A stretch of 64,000 nucleotides of DNA from Notospermus geniculatus (lineage: Eukaryota; Nemertea; Pilidiophora; Heteronemertea; Lineidae), in assembly GCA_002633025.1 (NCBI GenBank), contig NMRB01001284.1, positions 78,770 to 142,769 on the forward strand. The letters run 5' to 3'. The notes below the pieces were generated by a model. The model did not search any database, had not been told where the DNA came from, and saw nothing but the letters and a program-made list of their open reading frames with translations. This document shows, one piece after another, positions 10,465 to 21,642 of this stretch (position 1 is its first letter; every line of letters begins with the position of its first letter). Position numbers and translations under genes: made by a program.

Positions 10465-11938
10465 AGGTCACTGCCACAACCTGACGAAAACGAAACGTAA
10501 ACCTATACTTAAATGTAAGAATCGTAGTACCCAGGAGTAACGTTGTGTGGTGCAGCTGTTCCTGCACCTCACTGAAAGTCGTGGAAACAGTTCCTATCAC
10601 CAGTTTTGTCAACCCTAGATTGCATTTTTACAATGTATGCCTAACTCGGTTGTCTTTATTAAACAGACCTGCTTGAAACCATATCAGGAATAGCCAACGA
10701 CTCTTGAAAGTGAAAATACAATCTGCCGGTTTATAGCAGACGTCACCACTCAGTGGTCTCGTTGCTGCTGATCGCCACGCATCACCACAACTGGCAACTA
10801 CGACCAATTTTCGTGGTCGCCACGAAAATGGCCAAGTGAGTGTGCTGGGACTCACCACGGAAATTCTGTGGTGACCACAGTTGCCAAAAGTTGCCGAAAA
10901 TCAAACCGGTTTGATTTCTCACCACGAAAATTGCTCGTACATGTAGTTGCCAGTTGTGGTGATGCGTGGCCATCGGCAGCACATGAAGCTACAGAGTGGT
11001 GACGTCTGCTGTAAACCGGTGTAATGTTTTTCACTGCCCCCGTTTGCCAGTGCCTCCCAACAAAAGATTGACGGAATAAGCCGCGACGTGACAATGGGGG
11101 AGGCACTGATAAACATGTCTTTCTGTATTTGAGTGCCCGCCGAACAATAAAGCGGGCATTGTCATATGGGGGNNNNNNNNNNNNCACCTGCAACCGCCAC
11201 AAAAATTGCCGACCACGAAATTTGTCTGTACGAGCAACAAAAGTGGTGATGTGTGCTGCTAGCTTTTTCTGTTACATTTTGGTTGTCACCGCCCATACAC
11301 TGACATGTAGTAAACCTAGTGACATGATTCAAGTCCTAGTTCATAGTTCCTCACTTCAGGACTTCTAAAATGTGAATGTTTTCTAATTCAAGGGTCGGGA
11401 TGATGGAGATATCATGATACTTTTTGATATCTCGAAATTGATAATTTGAAATAATTAGTTTGTGGTAGGTCTCGAGGCGTAAAACCAATACTTATACACA
11501 GGTTATTGATGATGTACATTTCATTTACATAATGACCTTGAAGATCCGAGGTTAAGATCAAGGCCAAACATTACATAAATAGTATTTTTGCCTGTCACCA
11601 ATAATCATATCTTACTTCACGGGACAGCTAGAGTCATGAAAACAGTTCCTATCACCAGTTTTGTTAATCCTAGATTGCATTTTCCCTTTCAATTAGAGTT
11701 GTTGGCTATTCCTGATATGGTTTCAGGCAGATCTGTGTAATATGACAACCGAGTTATGCCTACATTGTAAAAATGCAATCTAGGATTTAACAAAACTGGT
11801 GATGGAACTGTTTTCATAACTTTCAATTACAATGAGGTGCCGGAACAGCTGCGCCACACAACGTTACTCCTGGGTACTACGATTCTTACGTTTAGGTTTA
11901 GGTTTACGTTTCGTTTTCGTCAGGTTGTGGCAGTGACC
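10465..11938. mobile_element. ~1.47-kb inverted-repeat element with ~250-bp arms
   Basis: The outer arms (10465-10715 and 11688-11938) match as reverse complements, starting AGGTCACTGCCACAACCTGA on both sides and including CCATATCAGGAATAGCCAAC. The interior contains a second, nested palindrome (about 10729-11023, word CAACTGGCAACTACG and its complement). It also contains a segment related to a repeat seen at 45940 and 51600 (GTGCCTCCCAACAAA ... GGAGGCACTG). An assembly gap of 12 N lies at 11173-11184. No transposase is visible. Target duplication not clear. Confidence 0.7.
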
Positions 11939-12450
11939 TAATTAGACGCCCAGTCGAAAGAGGGCAGCACAAGCTTCAATTTGATGTGTGTAACTCAAAA
12001 GTGACGAAATTAGACTTATGTCCTTTGTGCTCTGAGGTCTTCTTTTATTATTCATGTTATTGTACTGGAAGTAGCAGGGGAATCTACCACTCATGTGCAG
12101 CTAAAACCAGAAACGCCAGTCAGAAGAAGACATGTATTGTAGTCCTGAGCAGAGCCTGTCCTCATCCCAGTCTGTTACACAGGATGCTCTACTCACTGTT
12201 TTGTTTTTGAACTTTGAGCAAACCTTAAGTGAAACATCTCAGAAAGATACTGACCAAGTTGGCATTATGATTTTACCATATTAACAATCAATGCTGTCTT
12301 GCCCAGTGTCTGTGACTACCCACTGGGTAAGTCAAGACTACAGCATTTGAAGAGTCCTCAGTGTGAGTTGGAGAAGTAAGAGATGGAGGACAACAGTGAT
12401 AAAATTTGATGTAAAGAACTTTAATTGCAATAAAATGGCCTGGATAATGC
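11939..12450. other. Gene-free stretch, nothing recognised
   Basis: A 74-codon frame at 11986-12210 has no recognisable motif and is probably chance. Confidence 0.45.
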
Positions 12451-12824
12451 TAGCGTCCAATGGAAATACCTAGAATGTCACATTTTGTTGTTTTCGAGAA
12501 AAATGGGTTTATGTGGAAGAGTTTTGTTGTGGAAAACACTCCTAATTAAAAATATGTCATACAACAGGATTAAATGCAATTTGCTATGTTTTACCTCTGA
12601 TTTCATGCTGAATTTGCAAAGGTAAAAACGTAGTAAGTCACAATTCTGATGACTTAGACGTAAAAACCAAGCAAGTGCACCACTGTCTTTCCGAGGCTTT
12701 GCCGAACATTTTGCAAACAAAACCTGTTTATTATGATGAAACAATACCTAGAAAGTACGAATTTGGCCTTAACTCATTTTTTTCCAAAAAATGTGACTTA
12801 CTAGGTATTTCCATTGGACGCTAG
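12451..12824. mobile_element. Tc1/mariner-type MITE (TA target)
   Basis: About 36 bp of terminal inverted repeat (GCGTCCAATGGAAATACCTA at both ends) sit just inside TA dinucleotides at 12451-12452 and 12823-12824. The ~300-bp interior contains an 88-codon minus-strand frame with no recognisable domain, probably chance. TA targets and long similar ends fit a non-autonomous mariner-type element. Confidence 0.75.
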
Positions 12825-13288
12825 AATGTGACTCACAACTTAAGTTTTCTCGTCAATCATTTCCGCCCTGCTGCCTTGCCACAACTGAACAATAAACCCA
12901 GTAAAAATGAATAGAACACTGAGACATGTTTCCAGCAGTGCACTCACCTTACTTGATGCAAAGAATGTGACTGGAGTTAGACTAGACAAGACATCAGAGT
13001 CAAGATGATGACAAACTTTGAAATTATAAAAGTTAACAACAACTTAACGATTGTTCAATATCAACCATCAGGAAAAAAGTACACTAAAACTCAGTGTGGC
13101 AAGTAAAAAGGTGCTGAACAGAATACTAGGAGACAATGATGTCCACTAAATGAATTAAAATACATCAAAAATACAGTACATGTACTTAGTTAGTTAAAAT
13201 GTTGAATACATGACGATGTACAGTATAGAACTTGCCTAAGTCGATGCTCTTAACAAAAGCTTAGAGATTGGTACTTGAATTAAACTTA
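12825..13288. other. Gene-free stretch, nothing recognised
   Basis: AT-rich sequence without repeats or exons I can support. Confidence 0.45.
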
Positions 13289-13410
13289 GGACCGTATTCT
13301 AGAAGCTTCCTTAACTCTAAGGTTTACCTTTAGCTATTGTTTGCAAGGCAGAATACAAAAGCTTAAAGTGGACCTTAGAATTAAGGAGGCTTCTAGAATA
13401 CGGGCCTTAG
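13289..13410. mobile_element. Palindromic MITE, family copy 1 (CCGTATTCTAGAAG)
   Basis: A ~120-bp near-palindrome whose ends read CCGTATTCTAGAAGCTTCCT and, in reverse complement, CCGTATTCTAGAAGCCTCCT. A second family member lies at 29529-29645, nested in another element. Confidence 0.85.
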
Positions 13411-13728
13411 TATAAATGGACCAAGACTAGGGTTAGGACGGCATGTGTTGTTGTTGAGTTTTTGACTGAGGCAAAAACGTTGACTTTAGACACTGTCGAC
13501 TTAGGAAAGTTAGTTCTACTGTAGTGCAAAAATGTGACAATTGCTTTCCAACAATTCAATCAATTGGCTCTCAGAAAGTTATGGAACCAGATGATATAAC
13601 ATGTCGGCTACAAACAACAACTCGTAACTTCCAAAATTTCTGTCATTACAGCCTCAATGATTTGGAGCACGGATGTTATTAACTCCAAGTGGAGCTCACC
13701 ACCAACCTCCCTATTTTGTTCCTAAATC

Positions 13729-14332
13729 TCATTTCTCAACAATTTCAACATCACTGTCGACTGTCACTTCATCATCTCTATCATGTGTCACAGTAACATG
13801 CTCTGCTACATGTAACTCGCCTTCATCCTCAGCAATGGAGTCATCATCTTCAAAGTTATGTAGAGTCTTCAAGGGCACTACTTACCTCATTTTGATCAGC
13901 ATCAGAACCTGCTTCATCCATGTCATTCTCAAGTGCTAAGATAGGAACACTAGCAACTACCTCACCTGCAGTACGTGGCTGATCATGGACTCCATCCCTG
14001 CTGTCATCATCTTCATCTACATGTATAGTAATTGCAGACTGAGAGACGTCAGATATGGCAGCCCTCGTCACTTTGTTTGTGTTACTCACCTTCTCAATCT
14101 GTGGCTTTTTACGAGGTCCATAGGGTTTAATACCAGGTCGTCTGCTCTTGCAGCCAGCGATGCGCCAACTTTTCACCACAGGGGTGGGGTCAAAGTCCAT
14201 TGGATCAACTCCGTCCACATCCTCGCACCCAGGGTCTTCACAACTCGCACTTGGTTCAGACCCTGGCGACATCCATACCATTTTAGTAGGGAACCAGCGG
14301 AGCACTCGACTCCGCCGAATCCAGCCAATCAC
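13729..14332 (-). pseudogene. C-terminal tail of hAT-transposase-like gene
   Basis: Minus-strand open sequence in two blocks (14332-13856, then 13858-13729 in a frame shifted by one). The first block contains a motif of the form FDPTPVVKSW...RRPGIKPYGPRK. I associate this with the tail that follows the dimerisation domain in domesticated hAT-like proteins of the ZBED/ZNF862/KIAA1586 kind. The rest is a strongly acidic linker (DEDDDS, EDDDSIAEDEGE) ending in a stop at 13729-13731. A good donor-like GAG|GTAAGT lies at the block junction. The one-base offset could be a real frameshift or unresolved splicing. It lies downstream of the hAT dimerisation fragment at 14781-15185 on the same strand. 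Confidence 0.5.
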
Positions 14333-14780
14333 AGTGAAGCTTCTATCCCGCCTTGGTCATATCCCAAAATGGCATCTGTGAAAAGTTCTTGATTCGCTGA
14401 CAAACTCTGATTGTTCCTGAATTAACTTCGCGTCAACATGATTCTCAGGGATTATTTAGAGAAATAGGACGTACAAATGGAATCACAACACGAAGGTATG
14501 GTCCAGTTCATCTGTTTGGGGCAGCTGTCATTCGACAGCGTGCATAAATTAATGGAATGAGATACAATGCTATGAGCCTGGTACCCGGCAACTCGTAACA
14601 CCAGATCTGTGTGCAGACGTTGTAGCACTAGGCGCGATATTTATCTATTAGATCAAGTGGCATTCCCCCACTGCTTTGCTTGGTTTACTTGTGAATTACC
14701 GATTGGCGAGTACACACGAGGGAATGTCCCTCTTCCCCACCGCAACGGGGTGGATGTCCTCAGGGCATTGAGGGAGGGTA

Positions 14781-15185
14781 CTACCGTAAATGACCTGAGA
14801 TTCTCAGGATGCTCTGTCCATGGAAATGGGTACTAATGCTTCCATAGTGTCCGCTCTCAGAGACAGGCTCCAATCTCTTAAGTACACGCTTTACTGCAGA
14901 GATAACTCTCTCCACATGAACAGATGGCACAGGTACACACATAGTGATTCTAATGATGTGACTGATGTTTTGATACCTTTCAGCTTTCTCAGTCAGAATG
15001 TGTGCCCAAAGATCATGACATTTCAGTTTTGAGTGATGTTTCTTCACATCAGTTTTCAGTTTCTGCCACTCAGGCAGAACATTCTCAACATCACACCCAT
15101 TTGAAACCAAAGTCTGGATTTCCTCTTGACCATAAGCTACAAGATCCTCTGTGGCGGTTTCATGGGCAATGTCTATAGTGTTCAT
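14781..15185 (-). pseudogene. hAT transposase dimerisation domain, frameshifted
   Basis: A 134-codon frame contains CHDLWAHILTEKAERYQNIS followed by a stretch with VPVPSVHVERVISAVKRVLK. This matches the C-terminal hAT dimerisation region, where an ER...S..KR core follows a conserved proline-rich strand. Near 14875 the homology moves to the next frame, which reads DWSLSLRADTMEALVPIS, the expected continuation, and then hits a stop. A one-base indel has therefore broken the gene. Its 5' part is missing; the sequence upstream (15271 onwards) is microsatellite. Confidence 0.7.
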
Positions 15186-15269
15186 GTACTATTTACATAC
15201 CCTTCACTTCTATACACTCCTTGACAAGGCTGACTGGTACTTATTGGTATTGTATAATAGGAATATTGT

Positions 15270-15270
<1 letters not shown>

Positions 15271-15360
<90 letters not shown>

Positions 15361-15361
15361 T

Positions 15362-15398
<37 letters not shown>

Positions 15399-15457
15399 GT
15401 GTTGGTGGTGGTGGTGGTGGCGGTGGCGGCGGCGGCGGCGGCGGCGGCGGTGGTGGT
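15271..15457. repeat. Compound microsatellite (GGCT)n-(GGTGTC)n-(GGT/GGC)n
   Basis: About 22 GGCT tetramers (15271-15360) pass into GGTGTC hexamers (to about 15397) and then GGT/GGC triplets (to 15457). The open frames across it are low-complexity artefacts. Confidence 0.95.
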
Positions 15458-15485
15458 TAATTAATTAACTAACTAACTTTATTAA

Positions 15486-16255
15486 GGGCGAGCCAACGTT
15501 TTGAATTTTGAAACGTGGCCAGGCGTTGTAAATAAAAGATGTCAAAATACCATAAAAGTACAAGATATATGACGGAAATGAAGGCACCTGCGGGGTCTAT
15601 AAGGCAAAAGGAATTGAATGCGATGTATCTTGGAACGCACTAATTAGCTAATAAATTGAAACAAAAGACTAGTAATCGGTACATTTTCCCACGAAATGGT
15701 ACATTTTGTGGATCAAACGACAAGTGGATCATAAAGTTCGAGGTTTTTTCTATTTAGTCCACCCATTTTGACAGCAATATTTTCAACAGGTATAGAGTAC
15801 TCGGCATGTGAATTCCATGCGTGCAGCCAGATTAACCAAAACAGGGCGGCCATATTGGATTTGGATTTTACTTCCTGGTTGTCCTTTTTGTACTGAGCGT
15901 GTATGGTGTACATGAAGAGCATGTCAGGACACCCTCGCCACCCCAGGTTCTATGGATTTGTGACATTGTTGCCACACCTTCAGTGTGTCATTTACATGCT
16001 TCCTCTCCAAGAAAATTGTACCTGTTTTTCGTGTTTGGTGAATTTCTTTGTTTACGACTATGTAATGTAATTAAGCTGTAATCCTTTCCTCATTTTCCGT
16101 GTCTATAAAGCTGTAATCCTTTCCTCATTTTCCGTGTCTATAAAGCACAGTGATCACATTGGACTATAAAAACAGTCAACTGGGGGTGTCTTTGTTGCTT
16201 TTCTCAGAGGGGCCTGGATTGAAGCAATATGAAAATTCACAATGATGGCTCGCCC
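15486..16255. mobile_element. TTAA-flanked inverted-repeat element, 770 bp
   Basis: The ends are GGGCGAGCCA and its complement, with a looser TGAATTTT continuation. TTAA lies outside both ends (15482-15485, 16256-16259). This fits a piggyBac- or Kolobok-like target. A 35-bp tandem duplication (AAGCTGTAATCCTTTCCTCA...) lies inside at 16073-16142. No transposase. Confidence 0.7.
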
Positions 16256-16495
16256 TTAAAGCAAAAATAATTTAGTACATGAAATCAAATGTTCTGGGCA
16301 GGACTGTTTCTGATAACAGATTGAAGCCCAGATAACAAAAGTTAATGCGAACATAAATGAACGAACATTTAAATGAAGACAAAAATAAGAACTACATTAA
16401 CAAACAGGCATGAGAAGTAAAAGAACAAAAGACGGTAAAGTGAGGACAGGTAAGAGGAGGGACAGTTTACCCTTCAGACTAAGATTAAACGATTT

Positions 16496-16860
16496 TAGGG
16501 ACCTTGTCCAAATTTCGCACACATTCGCGCCGTGCGAATTACAGGCGAATATTTTCGCATGTGCCACTGCGAATAGGCACACACGAATTCGTTCGGTCGC
16601 GATTTCAGTGCGAATATATTCGCACGTCGTGTCCGAATTTGAAATTCGCGCCGGCTGTCGGTCATGTTTTGTGGGCGAATGTGAGGCGATTTCTGTGCGA
16701 TTCTGTTGCGAATTTGGGGCGAAATATTTGCTGCGCGAATCACCATCTCTCGATGCGGCAGCAATGCATGCACGTTTTTTCGCGCGGTTTTTATTGTGTG
16801 GATACTTGATTGAACATGATCATTATTGCTCTCGGGAGAAAAGAGAACCAACAAGTCATG
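16496..16860. repeat. GCGAAT-rich interspersed repeat, copy 1
   Basis: Starts GGGACCTTGTCCAAATTTCG and is packed with GCGAAT/ATTCGC words. The same start occurs in reverse complement at 23462-23487, closing a second copy. Long open frames on both strands result from this composition and are not genes. Right boundary uncertain. Confidence 0.6.
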
Positions 16861-18075
16861 ATGTTGGCGTCAGGCCAGATTCACCGTCATGGATGTTCGA
16901 CGATGTAAACATTAAAATTTGGCTGCAATCTTTGCTCAGTAAACATCGTTTTTTCACCATAACTCACAAGTATTTTTACTCTTATCAACAAATGAATACA
17001 ATCTTTTATAAACAGGCCTTGATTCATGAAAAACGATCAAATTGACTGAAATTTTGACGGTTTTTATCAGGTTCCCCTCGTCTCGGTAAGACTTCCATCC
17101 CATAATATGGCTATGAAATTTGCATACGGCAGGTTGATGAGTCGGCTTTTTTCCCGACTTTCTTGACAATGTGTTCATGAATGAATCGAAATTTTATTCG
17201 AGGAAATAAACTTTGGATTTGTTTATTTACTACAGATGCCCCAAAGTTGCTAAATCAGGATGCAAGCAGAGTATATAGCGCCTCGCACGTGGCATATCAT
17301 TCTAATTTGAGCTGTCAATCAAACTAGGCCGTGCCTCTATCTTGCCAGCTGACTTCAAAATGGTGTCACACTGATTGCTGATTCTGTCGGCATGTGAGTC
17401 ATGTGCAAATCGATGAAATCTACACACCTCGATGCCAGAAAGATGTGAAATTCAGGTGTATGAAAGTTTACTGGATCAACTCCAATGAACGGACATATAG
17501 TTCCCGCGGATGATCTTTACTTTTGAAAATGAGTGATTTGGTTTTCACCTCAAACTCATCGTAGGCACGTCGGCGCACCGGCAGCGATCATGACGTATCA
17601 ACGCGATGACGTCATGCATCTACCACCTGATTCTATGGACCGTTCTAACTGCAATAAAAGGAAAATTGAAGTAGGGCCTATCCTCGTGTCCGTTCTAATG
17701 GTGGTTTTCTGCACTGTGTTTTTGGAACATTAATGGTTGTTTTCAGCAAGGTGTTTTTGGGACATTAATAAACTAAACTTATCATCATTTCAAATGTTTT
17801 TATTTCATCTTTTTAATATGTGTTAAACATTACTGAAATGTTTCAATTTCATCTTTTTCATTTGTGTTACACATCACAAATACTCATCACTTCACAAATT
17901 TATCAAATCATACAGGTACACCGTACACTTTACAAAATATTAACACAAATTCATACAGGGTTCATGCGTTGAAGCCGTACTATTCATGCTTCACCAACCA
18001 CTTTCCACCCTCCGCCCTCGGGCATGTCGGATCACTTTCGTTTTGGCCTACACTAAACCATTCACAGTCATAAGT
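16861..18075. other. Gene-free stretch downstream of the Merlin gene
   Basis: No gene seen. A diverged ~38-bp tandem duplication (TGTTTTTGGAACATTAATGG / TGTTTTTGGGACATTAATAA) lies at 17712-17770. The 3' untranslated part of the Merlin gene should lie just left of 18076. No inverted-repeat end for that element was found here. Confidence 0.45.
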
Positions 18076-19142
18076 TCAGCCGCATCTGTAGAATTCTGCA
18101 ATGTCAAACAGAAACTGGTGGTATACATCTCCACCCACGCGACCAAATCTGTACCTGTACATAAACTCGTCCAGTACATCACCAATACGATCGTGCCGAA
18201 TTCCCTTCATCGCTTTAATTTTGTTCTTGACCAACCCCCATATGCCTTCGATTCCATTCGTACACACTCCATCAGCAGACTTAAATTCTTTGCTGTGATT
18301 AACTGTTCCATGTTTGTACCCCTTGTCTTCTAAACACTTGTATGACGCCCATTCATCACTGTAAATGGTGGTCCCCTTCTGAACTGCATCTTCGATAATC
18401 GGAATGAGTGTATCCTTCGTTCGGTTGGCGACAGCACGCAGTACCACATTACGTGTTCCACGTTCAACTAGACCAAAAATCCATTCATCCTGCTTTCCAG
18501 TACCTCGATGATACTTTCTCTTCTTACCAAACAGACTCTCATCAATTTCGACAAAACTACTATCAGTATCACCTCCTAATTTACAAGGACATTCCTCAAG
18601 TTTTCTGGTGCAAATATCACGACAGAAGGAAAACCAGTCAATCACAGTTGTTTCATTCACGTCAGGTATCAGCTTCAAGGTTTGGTACACTTGCAAGTCA
18701 ATGCAGAAACACCAAATAATTTCCATTAATTTGGTTAACGGCAACCTTGACTTCTGAAATGGAAGAACAGGACAATTCACCAACATGTACGCATCGCATA
18801 GGCCTAGGCTAGGCTACCAGTAAACGCACGTGTTCACGTGTTCTTTAAAGCAACCAAAAGAAACGTAACCGCCGAAAAAAATTATAAACTCACTTCAAAA
18901 AAAGAACTCTTCCTAATACTGCTTCTTGTATAACAATTCCTGCACCTCCAAGTCTCTCCATCTGTGACATCAACTCTCTTCACAATGACCATGGTTTCAT
19001 TACAACACGGGCATGACATACGACAGGCAAGCAACCCTCTGCTCCTAAGGTATGCAATGCAACTTCCAGTACTGTTTACAACATCATTGCACAATTCACG
19101 CATTCCTGGAGCAGGGTGACTGATTCCACTTCCAGACTCCAT
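18076..19142 (-). CDS. Merlin-family (IS1595/ISXO2-like) DDE transposase, two exons
   Basis: Exon 1 (19142-18894, 83 codons) starts at ATG and holds a zinc ribbon with cysteine pairs C44/C47 and C67/C70. A 140-bp intron follows (donor GTGAGT at 18893-18888, acceptor TTTCAG ending at 18754, phase 0). Exon 2 (18753-18076) carries the catalytic domain. The product is 308 residues, normal for a Merlin transposase. The DDE triad is visible: D154 in EIDESLFGKK, D216 in YSDEWASY, E252 in TNGIEGIWG. The usual RTKDTL and GYKHGTVNHS signature strings are also present. No stops or frameshifts, so the gene could be active or domesticated. It is head-to-head with the DUF3987-type gene, 376 bp apart. I did not find flanking inverted repeats or an 8-9 bp target duplication. 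Confidence 0.9.
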
Positions 19143-19507
19143 GTTTCATTCTCTGCTGTCCATGACTCCAAATTCAAGTAGAGTGACAGATGCCGGTCAG
19201 TATTGTACGTCTTTACGTCATGCATGTCATGTGGTAGCAACATCATCTCACTTGACGTCATGACAGTCTGAAGAGTCTGGGAAATCATCCAAGTTCTCAT
19301 CAACCAAATGACGTCACACCTTTTGGACGTCACAGATTCACCGTCATCACCATTGGCAGTCATCCAAAATTTGGACCACATGCGACGTCAGCATCACCTG
19401 ACGTAATGACGTCAAATTGTGCTCATCTCACTGACTCGGCATTATTGCACTCATTTTTGTCCTGACTCAGGCAAAATTGGTCGCCCGACACCATTCAACA
19501 TTGTAAA
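19088..19507. repeat. 420-bp direct repeat, copy 1 (R1)
   Basis: Nearly identical to 21691-22109. It spans the first 18-19 codons of the Merlin frame and almost the whole divergent spacer, ending about a dozen bases before the ATG of the ATPase gene. R2 lacks 6 bp (about two codons of the Merlin start) and has a short duplication of a GGAAATCATCCAAG-like word. Confidence 0.9.
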
Positions 19508-19518
19508 ACGGTCCAAAC
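19143..19518. promoter_or_regulatory. Shared divergent promoter with TGACGTCA cluster
   Basis: The only DNA between two divergent start codons. It contains three perfect TGACGTCA palindromes (near 19253, 19309 and 19407) and near matches (GGACGTCA near 19326, CGACGTCA near 19383, TGACGTAA near 19399). This is the CREB/ATF binding word. The same sites recur in the second copy at 21688-22109. Function as a bidirectional promoter is inferred from position and motif density. Confidence 0.55.
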
Positions 19519-21642
19519 ATGAGCAAGCAAAGAATAAAGTTCAAAGACGTGGATGTGCAGGCCATCCACCGAAAAGCAGCAGCAATTCAGTTCAAGTGGG
19601 ATGAAATACTTCCGAAGGAAACACTGCAATGGTTGTCGCTCTACGAGAAGGCAACTAATTGCTCTATCGATTTGGTAGTTCCAGGTTTGCTGGCTTTGAC
19701 GGCAACCCTTTGCGGCCCACAGACCAGAGTGCAAACATCCCCAGGGGTATTCATCTCACCTATGAATTTATTTGTTATTTCCGCTAGTCCACCGGGCAGT
19801 GGAAAAACAATTGCTTACGAAAGAGTCATCAGAGACGTCATCGACAAGTATCAACTAGAACACAACGGAAAGTCATTCCATCTTGAAACGTACACCACTG
19901 CTGGCATGCAGGCACATCAGATGGAAAACGACGGCTACGGCCTAATAACTACCGATGAAGGGCACAGAATCCTGGCGTCTATTCAAGCCAAACAAAATAA
20001 GGGAGAGTCGGAGAGGTCCCTACTTTGTAAAATGTGGGGTGGCGCAGGTGACCACACATTACTATCAACAGGAAAGCGAGGGTTTCTCCAAACGTCAATG
20101 TCCATGGCGTGCTATATTCAACCTCACCCACTGATGAATGAGCTTGTCAACATGACCACAGACGACGGATTCCTAGACCGGCTCCTTTTTTTCGTTCAGA
20201 AGCCAGTTCTGTACAAATCTGCCGTCATTCGAGAACACCTGCAAATCCTCAACCAAACGAAGATGACAGATTTCAAAGATGTCTTCATTCAAATTGAACA
20301 GATTCACAAAACCTGGAACAACACATACTGCCTATCACAAGAAGCCCTCAAACGCTGTGACGAATACGCTGATTCGTACGTTGACTACGTCTGCCAGCAG
20401 TGGAACGATGACAAAGGTTGGCCTATTTCCCCTTCTTTTCATAGCCTAGGCTACATAAAAAAACCGTGTTCGTAAGATGAGGATCATGTCTTCAATAGCG
20501 TAGCTTTGGTTAACCATTACAACCATTTGATACTGCAGTTTCACTAGGCCTAGGCCTATATCAATTCAAAATCTTCATTCCAGAAGAACTTTAATTTCAG
20601 TACCGGTTCAGTTCCTCAACTAACGTAAATCGATTTTACAGAAAACGCACCACCGTCTGACGAAGAACCCACACATGTCGTATCATCCAAAGATACCATT
20701 CATGTCCTCCGTCTGGCTGCGAACCTGCACGTTTTGACTTCCACAATTCAGCACATTCTGAATGACGACGACGACTCAGTTATTGAAACACAAATACCAC
20801 TTCGCATGGTAAATGCAGCAATAATGCTGTACACTGCTTCTCAACAACAAAAGGCAATCTTCTTACAGGTAAAAATAACCCAAAAAGTAACTCAACATTA
20901 TGCAACAAAAATATGACTTTAAGAAAATGAAAAGAGATTTAAATTTGTTTCTCCCGTAAATGAACTAGTCTAGTTGAAGTATTTTGCTGAAGTCACTTTT
21001 ACGCGTAAATGCTACTGCAACAATAAAACACTTCCTTAACCAAAAAAGGTACTAAACTACCTCTAATAATATTTCTAAAGGCGGCGCGAAGCGGTGTTGC
21101 CAAAGATGAAGTAGCCATCAACCCCACAAAGTCACTTAAAGACAGAGTACTTCATGCAATTTCAAGAACACATGGTCCGGTGACAACACCAAGATGCATC
21201 CAGAAGAAAGTCCACTCCGTTACAACAGAAGTCATCCAGAGTGAGTTTAGTAATTAATTGAAAAAGAAATTATTTATCCAAAAAGTTTAATTCTCAATCA
21301 CATTTCATACTTACAATGCATCAACGACTTCAATGCAAATTCTCTTAACAAAGCATCCCTCATTCAGATGTACTTGAAGATATCCAGAACGAAGGTTTCG
21401 GGAAAGTGATCAAAGGCAATGTACTCCAACCGACATCGTCTTCCCAAGTCAAAGTGAAGAATCTCTTCTTCAAACCCAAGTTGGATTCAGCTGTTGAAGA
21501 AATCCTTGTTGCAGCCGGTGTAAACTGCAGCGACTACGTCAACGCCTTCGAGAACACCAAAGATGTCTCTCAATCAATGATCAACATATGTCGCCGTTAT
21601 CATCCACAAGCTGATGAGTTAATGGACATTTTTGACATGTAA
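19519..21642 (+). CDS. DUF3987-type P-loop ATPase gene, four exons
   Basis: Proposed exons: 19519-20416, 20642-20868, 21081-21240, 21368-21642, giving 519 residues without a stop. Junction phases agree at every intron. Donors are AAAG|GTTGGC (weak), TACAG|GTAAAA and CCAGA|GTGAGT; acceptors end in ACAG, AAAG and TCAG. Domain evidence: Walker A SPPGSGKT (K96), Walker B GLITTDEG (D146/E147), then the family pattern TGKRGFLQTSM...QPHPLMNEL and DGFLDRLLFF with a candidate arginine finger R221, and a later VLRLAANLHVL helix. These match DUF3987 (PF13148), best known from bacterial and phage primase/helicase-like proteins. The C-terminal ~120 residues look like a winged-helix or adaptor region but are not recognised. 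Its link with the Merlin gene suggests a shared mobile unit. Exon 1 end is the least certain boundary. Confidence 0.8.

Noticed and set aside
15151-15468. Long open frames across 15271-15460
   Set aside because: They translate tetra-, hexa- and trinucleotide repeats; no codon structure beyond the repeat.
16410-17045. 211-codon plus-strand frame
   Set aside because: It overlaps the GCGAAT-rich repeat, which opens frames on both strands; no domain.
19076-19381. 101-codon minus-strand frame overlapping the Merlin start and promoter
   Set aside because: Different frame from the Merlin exon, no domain, and it lies in the regulatory spacer.
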